Of a stretch of DNA of 64,000 nucleotides, positions 9,708-17,925 are shown piece after piece. This DNA comes from an uncultured Clostridia bacterium (GTDB lineage: Bacteria; Bacillota; Clostridia; Christensenellales; UBA1242). Location of the stretch: NCBI GenBank assembly GCA_934772045.1, contig CAKVMH010000002.1, forward strand, positions 62,001 to 126,000, written 5' to 3'. The position numbers and the translations under genes were made by a program. How positions within the stretch are numbered: the stretch's first letter is position 1; every line of letters begins with the position of its first letter. Under the pieces are notes generated by a model. It was given only the letters and a program-made list of their open reading frames with translations, was not told the origin of the DNA and did no database searches.

Positions 9708-10004
9708 TTAACGTAATTAACTAATTAACGCCTTTAATAATATAAAGGGTTACTAATTCACACTTATTAAATGGTAACTAATTCGTAGTTATCACTAGTA
9801 TAACTAATTACAGTAGGCAATGTAAGTAAAATAAAAATATTGTGTATTGTATCTATTTCATATTAAAAAAACTTAATGCTAGATGCTGTTTGTTTTTATC
9901 ATTAATTGTAAAAATAGATTTAAGCGCACAAGGTTTTAAATTTAACTAAAAATGATTTTCAACAAAAAAAGTTGAAAATTTTTTTATTTTTTTGGCAAAA
10001 TTGG
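9708..10004 (+). other. AT-rich intergenic region with recurring ACTAATT words
   Basis: No gene is seen in about 300 bases between hemW and the hrcA promoter. The words TAACTAATT or TTACTAATTC recur four times (about 9718, 9749, 9775 and 9801), and a short CCTTTA/TAAAGG hairpin without a T tail lies near 9730. A regulatory role is possible but unsupported. Confidence 0.4.
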
Positions 10005-10033
10005 TTGACATTTATTAGCAGTGTGCATAAAAT
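10005..10033 (+). promoter_or_regulatory. Sigma-A promoter of the hrcA–dnaJ chaperone operon
   Basis: TTGACA (10005-10010), 17-nt spacer, TAAAAT (10028-10033). The CIRCE operator begins 5 nt later. Confidence 0.85.
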
Positions 10034-10037
10034 AGAG

Positions 10038-10064
10038 TTAGCAATCAAATAATAAGAGTGCTAA
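10038..10064 (+). promoter_or_regulatory. CIRCE operator (HrcA binding site)
   Basis: TTAGCAATC-N9-GAGTGCTAA. It matches the consensus TTAGCACTC-N9-GAGTGCTAA with one mismatch in the left arm. Its position over the transcription start of hrcA makes the operon autoregulated by HrcA. Confidence 0.95.
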
Positions 10065-10086
10065 AAAATAAAAAAGAAGGTGAAAT

Positions 10087-11121
10087 GTGACCGCGGACGA
10101 AAAAAACAAGCGTAAGCATGAAATCATATTGGTTGCGGTGGACAGTTTTATTAGAACTGCTCAGCCAATCACAAGTGGTGGGCTAAACGAACATTTTAAA
10201 GATATTAGTTCGGCAACCTTGCGCAATGAACTTAACGCACTTGAAAGTATGGGCTATTTAAAACAGTTGCATACATCTGGTGGGCGTGTTCCAACCGCTT
10301 TGGCGTATAAGGAATATGTTGACAGCATGCTAAACAGCAATAAGTTAGACTATAACTCAATCAAACAAGTTCAATCTAATTACGAAAATAGGTCGCTAAG
10401 TTTAATCAGCACATTGTCTACTTTGGCAAAAAGGTTAAGCAAAGCAACAAATTATCCAGCAGTGTTGGTTCAGCATGGGCTAAGCAATTTGGTCATTGAA
10501 AATATTCAAATTATACCGCTTATTCAAAAAGATGCCTTGTTGTTGGTTGAAACAAATGCAGGCATAATTGACGACAACATGGCGCTGGACAGCAACATTG
10601 AACGCAGTGCTTGTAACGAAGCGGGTGATTACTTAACAAAGCATTTTAAAGGCAAAACAATCGGGTACATGATTGAAAACATAAATTCGGTTTGTTTGTC
10701 GGCAGGGAACCAGATATTGTCGTTTAAAGAATTGATTGACGGTGTTGCAAATGCTTTAATTCAAGTGATCCAAACCAAGTGCGATGTGCAGAATGAAAAT
10801 CCAACTAAAATGCTTGATGGCGCAACAAAAACCGAACTTGACGAAGCAAAAGATGTGTTTGAATTCTTGCAAAATTCAGACAATATCATTGATGTTGTCA
10901 AAACCGACACAAACGACCTTAACTTTACAATCGGCGACAACAGTGCGGAAAGTAAGTTAAAGGCGGGCATGATGATGAGCGCACCAATTGTTGTAAACGG
11001 TGTGCCAATCGCAAGTTTGGCACTTGTTGGCCCAAAACGTGTCGACTACGCTAATGTGGCAGCGGCATTGAAGTTCATTGTAAATCAAATTGACAATATA
11101 AAAGGAGGCAACAGTGGGTAA
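10087..11121 (+). CDS. hrcA: Heat-inducible transcription repressor HrcA
   Basis: A 344-residue repressor of class I heat-shock genes. The N-terminal winged helix includes AQPITSGGLNEHFKDISSAT (about residues 23-42) and the typical LRNELNALESMGYLKQLHTSGGRVPTALAY region (read in pieces). The C-terminal GAF-like domain ends with IVNQIDNIKG. The start is GTG at 10087, placed by the AAGAAGGTG RBS; the ATG two bases upstream runs straight into TGA. It is the first gene of the operon and its end overlaps grpE by 8 nt, implying translational coupling. Confidence 0.95.
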   Translation: MTADEKNKRKHEIILVAVDSFIRTAQPITSGGLNEHFKDISSATLRNELNALESMGYLKQLHTSGGRVPTALAYKEYVDSMLNSNKLDYNSIKQVQSNYENRSLSLISTLSTLAKRLSKATNYPAVLVQHGLSNLVIENIQIIPLIQKDALLLVETNAGIIDDNMALDSNIERSACNEAGDYLTKHFKGKTIGYMIENINSVCLSAGNQILSFKELIDGVANALIQVIQTKCDVQNENPTKMLDGATKTELDEAKDVFEFLQNSDNIIDVVKTDTNDLNFTIGDNSAESKLKAGMMMSAPIVVNGVPIASLALVGPKRVDYANVAAALKFIVNQIDNIKGGNSG

Positions 11122-11749
11122 ACATAAACACGAACACGCTTGCGATTGTGAGCAAGAAAACAAAAAAGACGCTTCAACTTGCAACTGTGAAGAAAACTGC
11201 ACTTGCGGTGAAAATTGCAACTGTGACGACAATTGCACATGTGGCGACGACTGCAAATGTAACAGCCAAGAAAAGTGCAATGACAACTGCACATGCGAGG
11301 AAGGGCAAGAGTGCGAAACTGAAAACTGCAAATGTTGTGAAGATAAGGTTGACTATTTAACACAACTGCAACGCGTGCAAGCCGAGTTTGATAACTATCG
11401 TAAACGGATGGTGACCGCATTAGGCGACGCAAGGCAAGACGGTTTTATGGATGCAATTGAACAGTTCTTACCAGCACTTGACAGTTTCAAAATGGCAACT
11501 GCAATGATAACAGATAAAAACACACTCATAGGCATACAGTTCATTGAAAAAGGCATATTGAATACATTAAGTAAAATGGGTGTTGAAACAATTGATGCAA
11601 CAGGAAAATTCGACCCAGAATTGCACCAAGCAATCGACACCGAAGATGCACCGGGTTTTGAGTCTGGCGACATTGTAAAAGAATGTTACAAAGGCTTTAA
11701 ATATAAGGGCAAAGTAATAAGATATTCACAAGTTATTGTTAAAAAGTAG
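11114..11749 (+). CDS. grpE: GrpE nucleotide exchange factor with Cys-rich, metallothionein-like N-terminus
   Basis: GrpE is the nucleotide exchange factor of DnaK. The canonical part runs from about residue 80 (YLTQLQRVQAEFDNYRKR, the long coiled coil) to the C-terminal beta domain (HQAIDTEDAPGFESGDIVKE). The unusual part is residues 1-78. After HKHEH they hold 19 cysteines, mostly as a CxC-x3-CxC ladder (Cys10, 12, 23, 25, 29, 31, 35, 37, 41, 43, 47, 49, 55, 59, 61, 67, 72, 74, 75) in an acidic background. This looks like a metal-thiolate domain; usual GrpE N-termini are acidic and lack cysteine. The GTG start has a perfect AAAGGAGG RBS and overlaps hrcA. Function as GrpE is secure; metal or redox sensing is inference. 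Confidence 0.93.
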   Translation: MGKHKHEHACDCEQENKKDASTCNCEENCTCGENCNCDDNCTCGDDCKCNSQEKCNDNCTCEEGQECETENCKCCEDKVDYLTQLQRVQAEFDNYRKRMVTALGDARQDGFMDAIEQFLPALDSFKMATAMITDKNTLIGIQFIEKGILNTLSKMGVETIDATGKFDPELHQAIDTEDAPGFESGDIVKECYKGFKYKGKVIRYSQVIVKK

Positions 11750-11755
11750 GCAAAT

Positions 11756-12328
11756 ATGAAGTTATATCATGTTTCAAAAGTTCCAAATTTAGAACTTATT
11801 GAGCCTAAAATATCAACGCATAAAAAAGCATATGTTTATGCAACACCAAATTTAAATTTTGCTTTATTATTCGGTGGGGCTGGGCATGGCGATTTCGATG
11901 GGTTTTACGGTGATAAAGACAAAGAAAACGGAATTCCTTACTTTTATGAAGCCTATCCAAATGCGTTTAAAAATCGTTTTGAAAATGAACAATGCTATGT
12001 TTATCAAGTTGACCCAACAAGTTTTTTAGAAAATCAAACAACATTTAAAGGTGAACTTGTAAGTGAGCAACCTGTCAAAGTAGTTGAAAGTTTTAAAATT
12101 GATAACTTATATTCTTATTTTCAAAATCTTATAAAAGAAAATAAATTCACTTTAAAAACATATAATTCACAAAATCCAGAATATGTTGCAGTGATGCGAA
12201 AGCATATAAAAGATAGAATTGTGATGTTTGAAACATATAAAAATAAAAATTCAAAAAATTATATATTCTGTCAACAGCACTATGCAGACATTTTAAAAGA
12301 ATGTGAAGAAGAATTTAACAAAATATAA
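11756..12328 (+). CDS. Hypothetical protein inserted between grpE and dnaK
   Basis: A 190-residue protein that I do not recognise securely. The opening (KLYHVSKVPNL ... ISTHKKAYVYAT ... ALLFGG) resembles small ADP-ribosyltransferase-fold or 'YH-S' type proteins of Bacillota, but no catalytic set can be confirmed. The rest is acidic and Lys/Asn-rich, with a helical C-terminus ending in CEEEFNKI. It starts 7 nt after the grpE stop and ends 16 nt before dnaK, so it is inside the HrcA operon and would be heat-induced. Codon use is more AT-rich than its flanking genes, which suggests acquisition. There is no TM segment or signal. Confidence 0.6.
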   Translation: MKLYHVSKVPNLELIEPKISTHKKAYVYATPNLNFALLFGGAGHGDFDGFYGDKDKENGIPYFYEAYPNAFKNRFENEQCYVYQVDPTSFLENQTTFKGELVSEQPVKVVESFKIDNLYSYFQNLIKENKFTLKTYNSQNPEYVAVMRKHIKDRIVMFETYKNKNSKNYIFCQQHYADILKECEEEFNKI

Positions 12329-12343
12329 AAGGAGATTAAAATT

Positions 12344-14170
12344 ATGTCAAAAATTATTGGTATAGACTTAGGTACAACAAATAGTTGTGTCGCAGTTATG
12401 GAAGGCGGTCAACCAACCGTCATACCAAACAGTGAAGGTAGCAGAACCACGCCTTCTGTTGTAGCTTTTAAAGGTGGCGAAAGAATGGTTGGTCAAGTGG
12501 CAAAACGTCAAATGGTTGCCAATCCAGAGCATACAATTTACTCAATTAAACGTGAAATGGGCACAGATTACAAGGTAAATATTGACGGTAAACAATATAG
12601 CCCAGAAGAAATCAGCGCAATGATTTTAGCAAAACTTAAACAAGACGCCGAAGCATATTTAGGGCAACCTGTAACACAAGCAGTTATCACAGTGCCTGCA
12701 TACTTTAACGACAGCCAACGTCAAGCAACAAAAAATGCTGGTAAAATTGCAGGGCTTGAAGTTTTGCGTATCATCAACGAACCAACCGCAGCAGCATTGG
12801 CTTACGGCCTTGACAAGCAAGATAGAAAGAACCAAAAAATCTTGGTATACGACCTTGGTGGCGGTACATTCGATGTGTCAATTTTGGAAATTGGCGATGG
12901 CGTGTTTGAAGTCCTTTCAACTAATGGTAACACCCGTCTTGGCGGTGACGACTTTGATAACCGCATTATGAACCTTTTGGTTGAAGAATTTAAAAAGGAA
13001 AACAACATCGATTTAAGCACAGATAAACTTGCAATGCAACGTTTGAAAGAAGCATCTGAAAAGGCAAAAATTGAACTTTCAACATTGACATCAACAACAA
13101 TTAGTTTGCCTTTCATCACAGCAGACGCAACCGGCCCAAAACACTTGGAGTACACACTTACACGTGCTAAATTTGAAAGCATGATTGCAGACCTTGTTGA
13201 CCAAACATTGGTTTGCACACGCAACGCAATTAAAGACGCTGGCATCACAAAAAATGACATCGCAAATGTAGTTTTGGTTGGTGGCTCAACCCGTGTTCCA
13301 TGTGTTGTTGACGCATTAAGCAAAGAAATCCCTGTAACACCATTTAAAGGCATTAACCCAGATGAATGTGTTGCAATTGGTGCATCCATTCAAGCAGGTG
13401 TTTTGGGTGGCGAAGTTAAAGATGTGTTGCTTCTTGATGTAACACCATTGTCACTTGGTATTGAAACATTGGGCGGTGTTTGCACACGTTTAATTGAACG
13501 TAACACCACAATTCCTACAAAGAAAAGCCAAGTATTCTCAACCGCGCAAGATAACCAACCGGGCGTTGAAATTAATGTCCTTCAAGGCGAACGTGAATTT
13601 GCCGCTCAAAATAAATCACTTGGCAGGTTCCAACTCACAGGTATTCCACCAGCACCACGTGGTGTTCCACAAATTGAAGTTACATTTGATATCGACGCAA
13701 ACGGTATTGTAAATGTTAGTGCAAAAGACCTTGGCACACAAAAGGAACAAAAAATCACAATCACTGCTTCAACAAACCTTAGCGAAGACGAAATCAACAA
13801 GGCAGTTAAAGAAGCAGAACAATTTGCAGAAGAAGATAAAAAGAAACGTGAAGTTATCGACACACGCAACAGCCTTGACGCAAGCATTTTGAACATTGAA
13901 AAGACTGTTAAAGACAATGCCGACAAACTTAGCGAAGAAGATAAAAAACAATTGACCGACGCTTGTGAAGAAGCAAAGAAACACCTTCAAGCAGAAAGCC
14001 TTGACGAACTTAAAAAAGCAAGTGAAGACCTTATGAACGTTGCAAACACAGTGTTCAGCAAGATGTATCAACAAGCCCAAGCGCAAGCACAACAAGCAGG
14101 GCAGGCAGGCGCAACACCTAATGGTGACAAACCAAAAGATGACGGCGACCCTAATGTCGTTGTTGAATGA
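12344..14170 (+). CDS. dnaK: Chaperone DnaK (Hsp70)
   Basis: At 608 residues this is a full-length Hsp70. The N-terminal ATPase begins [19 protein letters not shown] and includes [14 protein letters not shown] and [11 protein letters not shown]. The linker [19 protein letters not shown] leads into the peptide-binding domain ([15 protein letters not shown]), followed by a Gln/Ala-rich lid and tail ([11 protein letters not shown]). The usual EEVD-like C-terminus is replaced by DPNVVVE. It works with DnaJ and the Cys-rich GrpE of this operon. The RBS AAAAGGAGA is strong. Confidence 0.98.
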   Translation: MSKIIGIDLGTTNSCVAVMEGGQPTVIPNSEGSRTTPSVVAFKGGERMVGQVAKRQMVANPEHTIYSIKREMGTDYKVNIDGKQYSPEEISAMILAKLKQDAEAYLGQPVTQAVITVPAYFNDSQRQATKNAGKIAGLEVLRIINEPTAAALAYGLDKQDRKNQKILVYDLGGGTFDVSILEIGDGVFEVLSTNGNTRLGGDDFDNRIMNLLVEEFKKENNIDLSTDKLAMQRLKEASEKAKIELSTLTSTTISLPFITADATGPKHLEYTLTRAKFESMIADLVDQTLVCTRNAIKDAGITKNDIANVVLVGGSTRVPCVVDALSKEIPVTPFKGINPDECVAIGASIQAGVLGGEVKDVLLLDVTPLSLGIETLGGVCTRLIERNTTIPTKKSQVFSTAQDNQPGVEINVLQGEREFAAQNKSLGRFQLTGIPPAPRGVPQIEVTFDIDANGIVNVSAKDLGTQKEQKITITASTNLSEDEINKAVKEAEQFAEEDKKKREVIDTRNSLDASILNIEKTVKDNADKLSEEDKKQLTDACEEAKKHLQAESLDELKKASEDLMNVANTVFSKMYQQAQAQAQQAGQAGATPNGDKPKDDGDPNVVVE

Positions 14171-14188
14171 ACCACTTTTAAAATATTA

Positions 14189-14236
14189 CCCCCCCCATAC
14201 GCAAGGAAGAAGGAACAAAGCCCTTCTTCTCTTTGC
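14189..14236 (+). other. C8 tract and stable hairpin between dnaK and dnaJ
   Basis: A run of eight C residues (14189-14196) is followed by a hairpin: GCAAGGAAGAAGG (14201-14213) pairs with CCTTCTTC plus TTTGC (to 14236) around a 7-nt loop. There is no T tail, so it is more likely an mRNA processing or stability element than a terminator. It would separate the dnaK and dnaJ parts of the transcript. Confidence 0.6.
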
Positions 14237-14259
14237 GGTAAATATTAAAAGGAAATTAA

Positions 14260-15387
14260 ATGGCAAACAAAGATTATTATGCAACCCTAGGTGTAAACAA
14301 ATCTGCCAGTGATGACGAAATTAAATCGGCTTATAGGCAACTAGCCAAAAAGTATCACCCAGATTTAAACAAGGCACCAGAAGCGGCTGAAAAGTTTAAG
14401 GAAATCAATGAAGCATATTCGGTTTTGGGCGACAAACAAAAGCGCGCAAATTATGACCAGTATGGTTCAGCGGACGGCCCACAAGGTTTTGGTGGCGGTG
14501 GTTTTTCAGGCTTCGGCGGTGGCGACAGCTCTGGCTTTGGCGGGTTTGAAGACATTTTTAACATATTTTCAAACTTTGGTGGCCGTGGCGGTTCAAGGCA
14601 AATGCAAGAAGAAGGCGAAGATATTGAAACCAACATGACGCTTTCGTTTACTGAAGCAGTGTTTGGTTGTGAAAAGGAGATTGTCATCAACCGTAAAGAG
14701 CGTTGTGCGGACTGTAACGGAACAGGCGCAAAAACAGCAGGCGATTATGTGACATGTAGCGAATGTAACGGCTCAGGCAGGGTTACATACACCCAACAAA
14801 CCCTTTTTGGTATGACACGCACAACTGGCGTTTGCCGTACATGTGGTGGTAAGGGCAAGGTTGTTAAAGATAAATGCCAATCATGCAAGGGCAGTGGGCT
14901 TAAAACAGTTCAAACAAAAATCAAAGTCAAAGTGCCAGCAGGCATTGATGATGGTCAGGTTATCCGCTTGAACGGCGAAGGTAACCAAACCGCTTCAAGC
15001 CAAGGTGTTCCAGGCGATTTGCGCATTGGCATTAAAGTTATGGCACATCCTTTACTTGTACGTAAAGGGTTTGACTTGTATGTTGATGTCTATGCACCTA
15101 TAACCACTTTAATTTTAGGTGGTAAAGTAGAAGTTCCAACTTCAAAAGGCACTACAACAATTGATGTTGCACCGCTTACACAATCTAACACTAAGTACAC
15201 CCTCAAAGGTAAAGGTGTTAAATACCTTAAAGGCATAGGCAGTGGCGACATCATTGTGACCCTTAAAGGCGAAATGCCAAAAGACCTTGACCGCGCACAA
15301 ACCAAAGCGTTCAAAGAGTTGGCAGACTCTATTGGCGACAAAGCTTATCCAAAAACCAATAATTATAAGAAAAAACTAGGCAACTAG
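14260..15387 (+). CDS. dnaJ: Co-chaperone DnaJ (Hsp40)
   Basis: A 375-residue class A J-protein. The J domain (residues about 4-70) contains HPD (KKYHPDLN), followed by a Gly/Phe-rich linker ([18 protein letters not shown]). The zinc centre has four CxxCxGxG repeats ([32 protein letters not shown]), then the substrate-binding beta domains. It stimulates DnaK ATPase and delivers clients. It is the last gene of the chaperone operon, with an AAAAGGAAA RBS. Confidence 0.97.
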   Translation: MANKDYYATLGVNKSASDDEIKSAYRQLAKKYHPDLNKAPEAAEKFKEINEAYSVLGDKQKRANYDQYGSADGPQGFGGGGFSGFGGGDSSGFGGFEDIFNIFSNFGGRGGSRQMQEEGEDIETNMTLSFTEAVFGCEKEIVINRKERCADCNGTGAKTAGDYVTCSECNGSGRVTYTQQTLFGMTRTTGVCRTCGGKGKVVKDKCQSCKGSGLKTVQTKIKVKVPAGIDDGQVIRLNGEGNQTASSQGVPGDLRIGIKVMAHPLLVRKGFDLYVDVYAPITTLILGGKVEVPTSKGTTTIDVAPLTQSNTKYTLKGKGVKYLKGIGSGDIIVTLKGEMPKDLDRAQTKAFKELADSIGDKAYPKTNNYKKKLGN

Positions 15388-15397
15388 TTTTTTTTGC
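15370..15397 (+). terminator. AT-rich terminator overlapping the dnaJ stop
   Basis: AAAAAACTAG-GCAA-CTAGTTTTTT is a perfect stem whose 3' arm continues into the T run; the dnaJ stop codon lies within it. Confidence 0.6.
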
Positions 15398-15411
15398 TTT
15401 AAAATTCATTA

Positions 15412-15448
15412 AGTCCGCTGTTTTCTTATATTAAAAGCGGACTATTTT
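15412..15448 (+). terminator. Rho-independent terminator of the chaperone operon
   Basis: AGTCCGCT (15412-15419) pairs with AGCGGACT (15436-15443), followed by ATTTTAT. Confidence 0.75.
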
Positions 15449-15680
15449 ATGTAATAAATGCACTTCTTAAAAAACAATTTAAGTATCGGGCATAAAATTT
15501 TAGGTGCTTTCCAACAATATATTCTCATACAATATATTTATTAGCCTAAATTCAAATTTGTTAAAGAAAAGCGTTAACTTTTAATGATGAACTTCACAAG
15601 CTTTTTGTTTGTGTGTTTAATATATTTGTATGACCATTTTGTTTTGCAAAATTGAAAAGATGTTATTTCAAGTCTTAACG

Positions 15681-15708
15681 TTGACAGATTAATTTTTTAT
15701 GATATAAT
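15681..15708 (+). promoter_or_regulatory. Sigma-A promoter of hydrolase-like gene
   Basis: TTGACA (15681-15686), 16-nt spacer, perfect TATAAT (15703-15708). The ~230 nt between this and the dnaJ terminator are AT-rich and show no gene. Confidence 0.8.
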
Positions 15709-15727
15709 AAAGCCAAAAGGAAAGATT

Positions 15728-16939
15728 ATGAAAAATATTTTATGTGGAAGGCGCAAAAGGTCGGCAGATAAGCATTGGGAAGATGTCGATTGTAAAGATG
15801 TTAAAATTACAAAGCCAACAATTTTAATATTCGGTGGCAACCTAACAACACACCCAGAACAAGCAAATTCTTACGCCAAAACCATTTACAAATTTTTAAA
15901 TAAAGATGAATTGGAAGCTAAGAATTTTCATATATTTGAAGATTTTGATTGCTTGTCATTTTACTACAAACTTAATTTGGTTGTATGCACTTACAACAGA
16001 AGGTCTTCTGGGCAAATGCTTAATGATGAATTGGTTGGCGATATTGAAGAATTTTACAACAACACAATAAATGAATTAGTGGAAGAAGAAATAAGGCTTG
16101 CAAAAACAAAACAGGGCGATTATTTCCACCCATTATCAAACCTTATTTTGTTTGCGCACAGTGCAGGTTCGTACATTGCGTCACAGTTGGAAGAAATGAT
16201 GTGTTCAAGGCTTTTGGAAGAATTGGACGAAGAAACAGTTTACACAATTTTAAAAAGCGTTAAATATTACGGTTTTGCGTCTTATGTTAAAGTTGAAAAT
16301 TTCGACCAAACTTACATTGAAGGCACAAAAGACATAACAACAATGGAATACTATCCAGCAGTTTCATTCGACGTGGAAGAGAATGACGATGCTTCAGTGT
16401 TCAATTATTACAGTTGTCAAGCACCATTCTATGAAAGGGAAAAGCACTCTGCAGTGGTAGGCAAAACCGATGTTATTGATGCGGACAAACTTGCAACAAT
16501 AGCAGATCAAAATGTGTCTTTTGAAAAATTAAAGAACAAACTTAAAGGCAAGATAATCATTGATCCAAGCGAAACATGGAGAGAAACCTTAATTTGCGAC
16601 GAAACATTTGAAATTAACAGCGTAAACTTTGCTAATTTAGACAATGGTACAGAAAAGGTGCTACTTCTTAAAACAGGGCATGAGTTGCAAAACATTGTTG
16701 ATGGTTGCACTTTGCGTGTCGACGAAAACAACCCAAACGATAAAGTTGAAGACATGTTTGTACACCCAAGCCAAAAACATGCGTTTGATAGAAAGATGTT
16801 AGACTTATCAAACATTAAAAGTTTGGCATATATTACCTTGTCAGACGACATGACAGCCGAATTAATAAATAAATGCGAGTTAAACACCACAAAGGAAATA
16901 GAAGTTAACTTAGACAACACAAGTAATAAGCACGATTAA
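15728..16939 (+). CDS. Hypothetical protein with alpha/beta-hydrolase-like nucleophile motif
   Basis: A 403-residue cytoplasmic protein of unknown function. After a short basic, Cys-containing start, TILIFGGNLTT looks like the first beta strand of an alpha/beta fold. LILFAHSAGSYIASQLEEMM (about residues 138-157) has the strand-Ser-helix shape of a hydrolase nucleophile elbow, with AHSAGS in place of GxSxG. The second half is acidic and has repeated 'TLICDETFEIN' and 'DDMTAELINKCELN' stretches. A catalytic His and Asp cannot be assigned by eye. It has an AAAAGGAAA RBS, its own strong promoter and a hairpin terminator at 16955. Confidence 0.65.
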   Translation: MKNILCGRRKRSADKHWEDVDCKDVKITKPTILIFGGNLTTHPEQANSYAKTIYKFLNKDELEAKNFHIFEDFDCLSFYYKLNLVVCTYNRRSSGQMLNDELVGDIEEFYNNTINELVEEEIRLAKTKQGDYFHPLSNLILFAHSAGSYIASQLEEMMCSRLLEELDEETVYTILKSVKYYGFASYVKVENFDQTYIEGTKDITTMEYYPAVSFDVEENDDASVFNYYSCQAPFYEREKHSAVVGKTDVIDADKLATIADQNVSFEKLKNKLKGKIIIDPSETWRETLICDETFEINSVNFANLDNGTEKVLLLKTGHELQNIVDGCTLRVDENNPNDKVEDMFVHPSQKHAFDRKMLDLSNIKSLAYITLSDDMTAELINKCELNTTKEIEVNLDNTSNKHD

Positions 16940-16954
16940 TGGTTAGAGAAAAAA

Positions 16955-17160
16955 GAAAGCGTACTTGCTTTCTTTTTTCATTGTTTGTTGGCTCTCGTAA
17001 ATTCATTGCCAAGAAACAAAAAAAATCAATTACTTTGATTTCTATTTAGTCGAAAATGCTCATTTAACTTCGCATTTATCGACAAAAAAAGAAAGCCTAT
17101 TTGCTTTCTTTTTTCATTATTTGTTGGCATTTGTAAACTCATTGCCAAGAAACAAAAAGA
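16955..17160 (-). repeat. Duplicated rpmB 3'-end/terminator units
   Basis: Two ~70-nt units (16955-17026 and 17089-17160) each carry GAAAGC...GCTTTC plus a T run, then TTGTTGGC...GCCAAGAAACAAAAA. On the minus strand both contain a copy of the last rpmB codons (M-K-K-E-S-K). Copy B differs from rpmB only by AAG/AAA within that peptide, and copy A by AAG/AAA plus AAA/AAG and loss of the stop. Between them lies a GTCGA...TCGAC hairpin (17049-17083). The hairpins also serve as a bidirectional terminator for the gene ending at 16939 and for rpmB. Confidence 0.75.
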
Positions 17161-17164
17161 AAGC

Positions 17165-17350
17165 CTATTTGCTTTCTTTCTTCATTGTTTTTAAACAACT
17201 TGCGCAGATGTTCTTTTTGCCTTTTTTACCATCTAATTCTACATCAACTTTTTGAATATTAGCATCAAAAGTTCTTTTAGTGTGGCGCATGCTGTGGCTT
17301 ACATTGTTGCCAGATGTGCGACCTTTACCGCAAACTTCGCAAACTTTCAT
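17165..17350 (-). CDS. rpmB: 50S ribosomal protein L28 (zinc-ribbon form)
   Basis: A 61-residue L28 with the opening KVCEVCGKGRTSGNNVSHS and the typical TKRTFDANIQKV segment. Cys4, Cys7, Cys49 and Cys52 form the C+ zinc ribbon; the C-terminus is CLKTMKKESK. The stop codon lies inside a bidirectional terminator hairpin. It is divergent from asp23/fakA, the conserved Bacillota arrangement. The RBS GGAGGTAAC is strong. Confidence 0.97.
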   Translation of the reverse strand: MKVCEVCGKGRTSGNNVSHSMRHTKRTFDANIQKVDVELDGKKGKKNICASCLKTMKKESK

Positions 17351-17566
17351 TTGTTACCTCCGTATAAATTCTCAATTACTTGCCTATATTAACACAAACA
17401 AAACCAAAATGCAAGTGTTTTTACAATTAAAGTTTAACAAAGTTTAACTTACCATATTTTGGTAAAATAGCGATGTAAATTAGAAATGTCAAACAAATTT
17501 GGCAAAAATGTTAAAATTTTGTTGCTAAAAATATTGCAATATTATATACTAGAACCGGAGATAATA

Positions 17567-17914
17567 ATGAGACTTACTACCTTTAACACATTTGGTAAAA
17601 TAAGCATCAGCAAGCTCGCAATCAGTAAGGTTGCTGCTGTTTCTGTGTTAGAATGTGTTGGCGTTGTTGGGCTTGTATCTCAACGTAGTTTTTTTAAGGG
17701 GAATGCTTTAACAACTGCCCACAAAGGTGTGGTTGTAACTAATATTCAAAATGATAGTATGAAAATTGATGTCTATGTTATCATGAAGCATTGTGGCGTT
17801 TCAGCCAGTGCAGTTGCTTCATCAATCAAGCAGAGCGTCAAATACTCAGTGGAGCGATTCGCTGGTATGGTCGTTAAAAGCGTGGTTGTGCATATCGTAG
17901 ATGTCCGTGTATAG
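17567..17914 (+). CDS. Asp23/Gls24 family envelope stress protein (YloU)
   Basis: About 115 residues. The start at 17567 has a CCGGAG RBS; an upstream in-frame ATG at 17486 lacks one and would add an AT-rich, unlike-family extension. The Asp23 core is visible: ISISKLAISKVAAVSVLECVGVVGLVSQ, read in pieces, then the beta segment VVVTNIQNDSMKIDVYVIMKHCGVSA, and the C-terminal helix VKYSVERFAGMVVKSVVVHIVDV. The family is linked to cell-envelope integrity and fatty-acid-kinase context. It sits 12 nt before fakA, the classical rpmB–yloU–yloV order. Confidence 0.92.
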   Translation: MRLTTFNTFGKISISKLAISKVAAVSVLECVGVVGLVSQRSFFKGNALTTAHKGVVVTNIQNDSMKIDVYVIMKHCGVSASAVASSIKQSVKYSVERFAGMVVKSVVVHIVDVRV

Positions 17915-17925
17915 GAGTAATTTTA

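Noticed and set aside
12802..13389. Long minus-strand ORF inside dnaK
   Set aside because: It is an antisense shadow of a highly conserved gene with biased codons; no RBS or domain.
17486..17566. Longer start for the Asp23 protein
   Set aside because: No RBS, and the extra residues are unlike the family; ATG 17567 has CCGGAG upstream.
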